This document shows positions 12,173-14,116 of a stretch of 14,116 bases of DNA, piece by piece. Location of the stretch: NCBI GenBank assembly GCA_031268245.1, contig JAIRXN010000130.1, positions 1 through 14,116 of the forward strand. Direction: 5' to 3'. The position numbers were made by a program, and so were the translations under genes. The notes under the pieces were generated by a model, which saw only the letters and a list, made by a program, of their open reading frames with translations, was not told where the DNA came from and searched no databases. The stretch's first letter is position 1; every line of letters begins with the position of its first letter. The DNA comes from Treponema sp. (GTDB taxonomy: Bacteria > Spirochaetota > Spirochaetia > Treponematales > Breznakiellaceae).

Positions 12173-13966
12173 ATGAAGATACAAGGCCGCTATATTCTTG
12201 ACGACAAAGGACGGACTCTCATGCTGAAGGGAGTCAACCTGGGAGGAAGTTCCAAGATCCCGTTTACGGAGGACGGTTCGTTTATAGGCCGTCCTTTCCC
12301 CCCGGAAGAGGCGGCGGGCCATTTTGAGCGGCTTTCCCGGCGGGGACTTACATTTCTGCGGCTGGTGGTAACCTGGGAGGCCATCGAAGGGCAGGGACCC
12401 GGAATTTACGATGAAGCCTACCTGGCATACCTCCGCAAACTCCTTCTGGAAGCGGAAAAATGGGGAATTTCGGTGTTCATAGATCCGCATCAGGATGTGT
12501 GGAGCCGCTGGACAGGGGGAGACGGGGCGCCGATCTGGACTCTGGAGAAGCTGGGCATGACACTTGAAAACCTTGACGCGGCGGGAGCCGCAATAAGCAA
12601 GCCTGCATCCATGATGTGGGCCGCCAACTATAACCGCTATGCCGCCGCTACCCTTTTTACGCTTTTCTGGGGCGGCAAAACCTTTGCCCCGGATACACAT
12701 ATCGAAGATGAAAATGTTCAGGATTGGCTTCAGGAACGCTATATTGCCGCTTTCAGGCACTGTTTCAGGCGGCTTAAAGGCTGCAGGGCCATTGCAGGAT
12801 GGGGCATTATGAATGAACCGCACCATGGCTTTATCGGCCACGGGAATCTGGAAGCAGTTGAACGGCCCGTCATCCCCCTGGGAGTCCAGCCGAGCCCCTT
12901 CCAGGCCATGAGCGCGGCTTCGGGTTTTGCGGTCAGAGTACCGGTCTACGGCATCGGCCTTCCAAGCTACCGGATCACAGGACATAAGGTTTTCAACCCG
13001 GAAGGACTTTCGATCTTCGCAGAGGGATTTTCCTGCCCCTGGAGGACTGCCGGAGTGTGGACAGTAGAGAATGACAGGCCGAAACTCGTAAAACCCGGTT
13101 ATTTTTCCCGCGTTCAGGGAAAACCGGCGGACTTCTATGAGGATTTTTACAAACCCTTCGCCCGGCGTTTCATTGAACGGATGAGGGAAGTCAATGAGGC
13201 GAGCCTCTTCTTTATCGAAGGAATCCCCAACGGCGGGCATCCTTCCTGGGGCGCCGGAGATCCCGGCAATACGGTAAACGCATTCCACAAGTATGACGGT
13301 TTTACCCTCTTTACCAAGACATTCAGACCCTGGTTCAACATGGATGTTGACCGGATACGCCCCATTTTCGGGCGGAAAAACATTGCGGCCTTCTATAAGA
13401 ATACCCTTGCCGAAGATCTCCGCTGGACACGGGAAAACATGGGAGACATGCCCTGCTTCCTGGGAGAATTCGGCGTACCCTTCGACCTTAACGGGCGGAG
13501 ATCCTTCAAAACCGGGAACTATGCCGCCCAGGAGGAAGTCCTCTCCATGTACTATGACGCGATAGACGCAAACCTGCTCCATTCAACCCTCTGGAACTAC
13601 ACGGCGGACAACATCAATGCCGAAGGGGATCGCTGGAACAGCGAGGATCTTTCAATCTTTTTCCAGGGGGAGGAACGGGCTCTGGCCGGATGGCTGCGGC
13701 CCTACCCCCCGGCAACTGCCGGGACACCCCTCAGCCTGAACTGGGACAGGAAGCGGGGCCTCTTCCGTTACCGCTACCGTTCCGCAGCGGACATTGCAGA
13801 ACCCACAGAAATTTTCGCCCCGCCTGAAATCTTCGGTAAAAATCCAAAGACTGAAATTGAAGCCGCTCAAGTCCTGCGCCATGAGTACCGCCCGGCGGAA
13901 AACAGGCTCTATGTGTGGGGTGAGGGCTATGGCGGGGAAGTAGAAGTAAAGGTGAAACGGGGGTAA
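12173..13966 (+). CDS. Glycoside hydrolase family 5 enzyme, endoglycosylceramidase-like, cytoplasmic
   Basis: This 597-aa retaining glycosidase has a GH5 (beta/alpha)8 barrel. Visible signatures are KGVNLGG at 19-25, FLRLVVTWEAIEG at 61-73, IDPHQDVWSRW at 103-113, the acid/base E215 in GWGIMNEPHH and the nucleophile E432 in FLGEFGVPFD. Also present are FHKYDGF at 371-377 and LWNYTADN at 473-480. About 490-597 looks like a C-terminal beta-rich domain. The DPHQDVWSR motif and the long stretch between the two catalytic glutamates resemble endoglycosylceramidase and steryl-glucosidase enzymes (GH5_12-like; subfamily is inference). There is no signal peptide, so it probably acts on imported or internal beta-glucosides or glycolipids. 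The ATG follows GGGAG with 5-nt spacing. A weak promoter may use TGATAATAC at 12123-12131. The gene is divergent from the HEAT-repeat gene. Confidence 0.88.
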   Translation: MKIQGRYILDDKGRTLMLKGVNLGGSSKIPFTEDGSFIGRPFPPEEAAGHFERLSRRGLTFLRLVVTWEAIEGQGPGIYDEAYLAYLRKLLLEAEKWGISVFIDPHQDVWSRWTGGDGAPIWTLEKLGMTLENLDAAGAAISKPASMMWAANYNRYAAATLFTLFWGGKTFAPDTHIEDENVQDWLQERYIAAFRHCFRRLKGCRAIAGWGIMNEPHHGFIGHGNLEAVERPVIPLGVQPSPFQAMSAASGFAVRVPVYGIGLPSYRITGHKVFNPEGLSIFAEGFSCPWRTAGVWTVENDRPKLVKPGYFSRVQGKPADFYEDFYKPFARRFIERMREVNEASLFFIEGIPNGGHPSWGAGDPGNTVNAFHKYDGFTLFTKTFRPWFNMDVDRIRPIFGRKNIAAFYKNTLAEDLRWTRENMGDMPCFLGEFGVPFDLNGRRSFKTGNYAAQEEVLSMYYDAIDANLLHSTLWNYTADNINAEGDRWNSEDLSIFFQGEERALAGWLRPYPPATAGTPLSLNWDRKRGLFRYRYRSAADIAEPTEIFAPPEIFGKNPKTEIEAAQVLRHEYRPAENRLYVWGEGYGGEVEVKVKRG

Positions 13967-13986
13967 GAGGGGCGTTTTGGATATAC

Positions 13987-14013
13987 CATAATTTTGGGCA
14001 TAATTTTGGGCAT
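13987..14013 (+). repeat. 12-bp tandem repeat after the GH5 gene
   Basis: CATAATTTTGGG occurs twice in direct tandem (13987-13998 and 13999-14010), followed by CAT as the start of a third unit. It lies 21 bp after the GH5 stop codon in non-coding sequence. A replication-slippage product is the simplest explanation. Confidence 0.6.
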
Positions 14014-14069
14014 GGGGAGATGAGCCTGACGGGTGATACTTTGAATTGCTGATTTCCTTCCGTTTTTTG

Positions 14070-14098
14070 TTGACAAGGCCAAATACCGGGCTTACCAT
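14070..14098 (+). promoter_or_regulatory. Promoter candidate facing the right edge
   Basis: A consensus -35 TTGACA (14070-14075) is followed after 17 bp by TACCAT (14093-14098), 4 of 6 to the -10 consensus. No start codon or ribosome site is visible in the remaining 18 bp, so the gene it would serve lies outside the window. Confidence 0.4.
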
Positions 14099-14116
14099 AC
14101 CTGATAGGCCATTTGT

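Noticed and set aside
12044..13582. Upstream extension of the HEAT-repeat reading frame to 925 aa, antisense to the GH5 gene
   Set aside because: The first 513 codons lie opposite a well-supported GH5 gene and show no domain. The signal peptide and ribosome site at 12043 mark the true start. It is a long antisense open frame by codon composition.
13652..14098. 148-codon minus-strand frame at the right end
   Set aside because: Most of it is antisense to the GH5 C-terminus, it has no domain, and its product looks low in information.

Overview
The window looks like a chromosomal segment of a spirochaete, most likely a free-living or gut Treponema-type organism. This is inference from gene content: a stack of MalT-like LuxR regulators, a REC-HD-GYP protein, an orphan PTS EIIA, an exported HEAT-repeat protein and a cytoplasmic GH5 glycosidase, at roughly balanced GC by eye. 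No 16S or other phylogenetic marker is present, so the assignment is tentative.

Left end (1-262): no gene. Read on the minus strand, it holds the last two domains (DV and DVI) of a group II intron just after the stop codon of the HD-GYP gene, then a cluster of hairpin-forming repeats. No intron body or reverse transcriptase is present, so the intron is a remnant.

Regulatory block (263-9165, all minus strand): transcription runs right to left through three paralogous large ATP-binding regulators of the MalT/LAL type (888, about 808 and 891 aa), then a two-domain REC-HD-GYP response regulator. The three regulators overlap by 17 and 4 bp, so they are almost certainly one translationally coupled operon. 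A plausible sigma-70 promoter lies at 9257-9285. The middle paralog has an intact P-loop ATPase and helical sensor region but completely lacks the C-terminal LuxR HTH. This makes the operon look like a multi-subunit sensor with a non-DNA-binding member. No obvious terminator separates it from the HD-GYP gene 107 bp downstream.

Metabolic/regulatory pair (9312-10767): a UlaG-like metallo-beta-lactamase-fold hydrolase (minus) and a lone PTS EIIA of the fructose/nitrogen type (plus) are divergent. An 18-bp near-palindrome lies between their predicted -35 boxes. The EIIA gene has no Shine-Dalgarno sequence and may be leaderless.

Right part (10769-14116): an exported HEAT-repeat protein (minus) is bracketed by two hairpins that share the same core and seem to be copies of a dispersed repeat. 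A divergent GH5 glycoside hydrolase without signal peptide follows. The last 150 bp carry a 12-bp tandem repeat and a promoter-like sequence pointing off the right edge.
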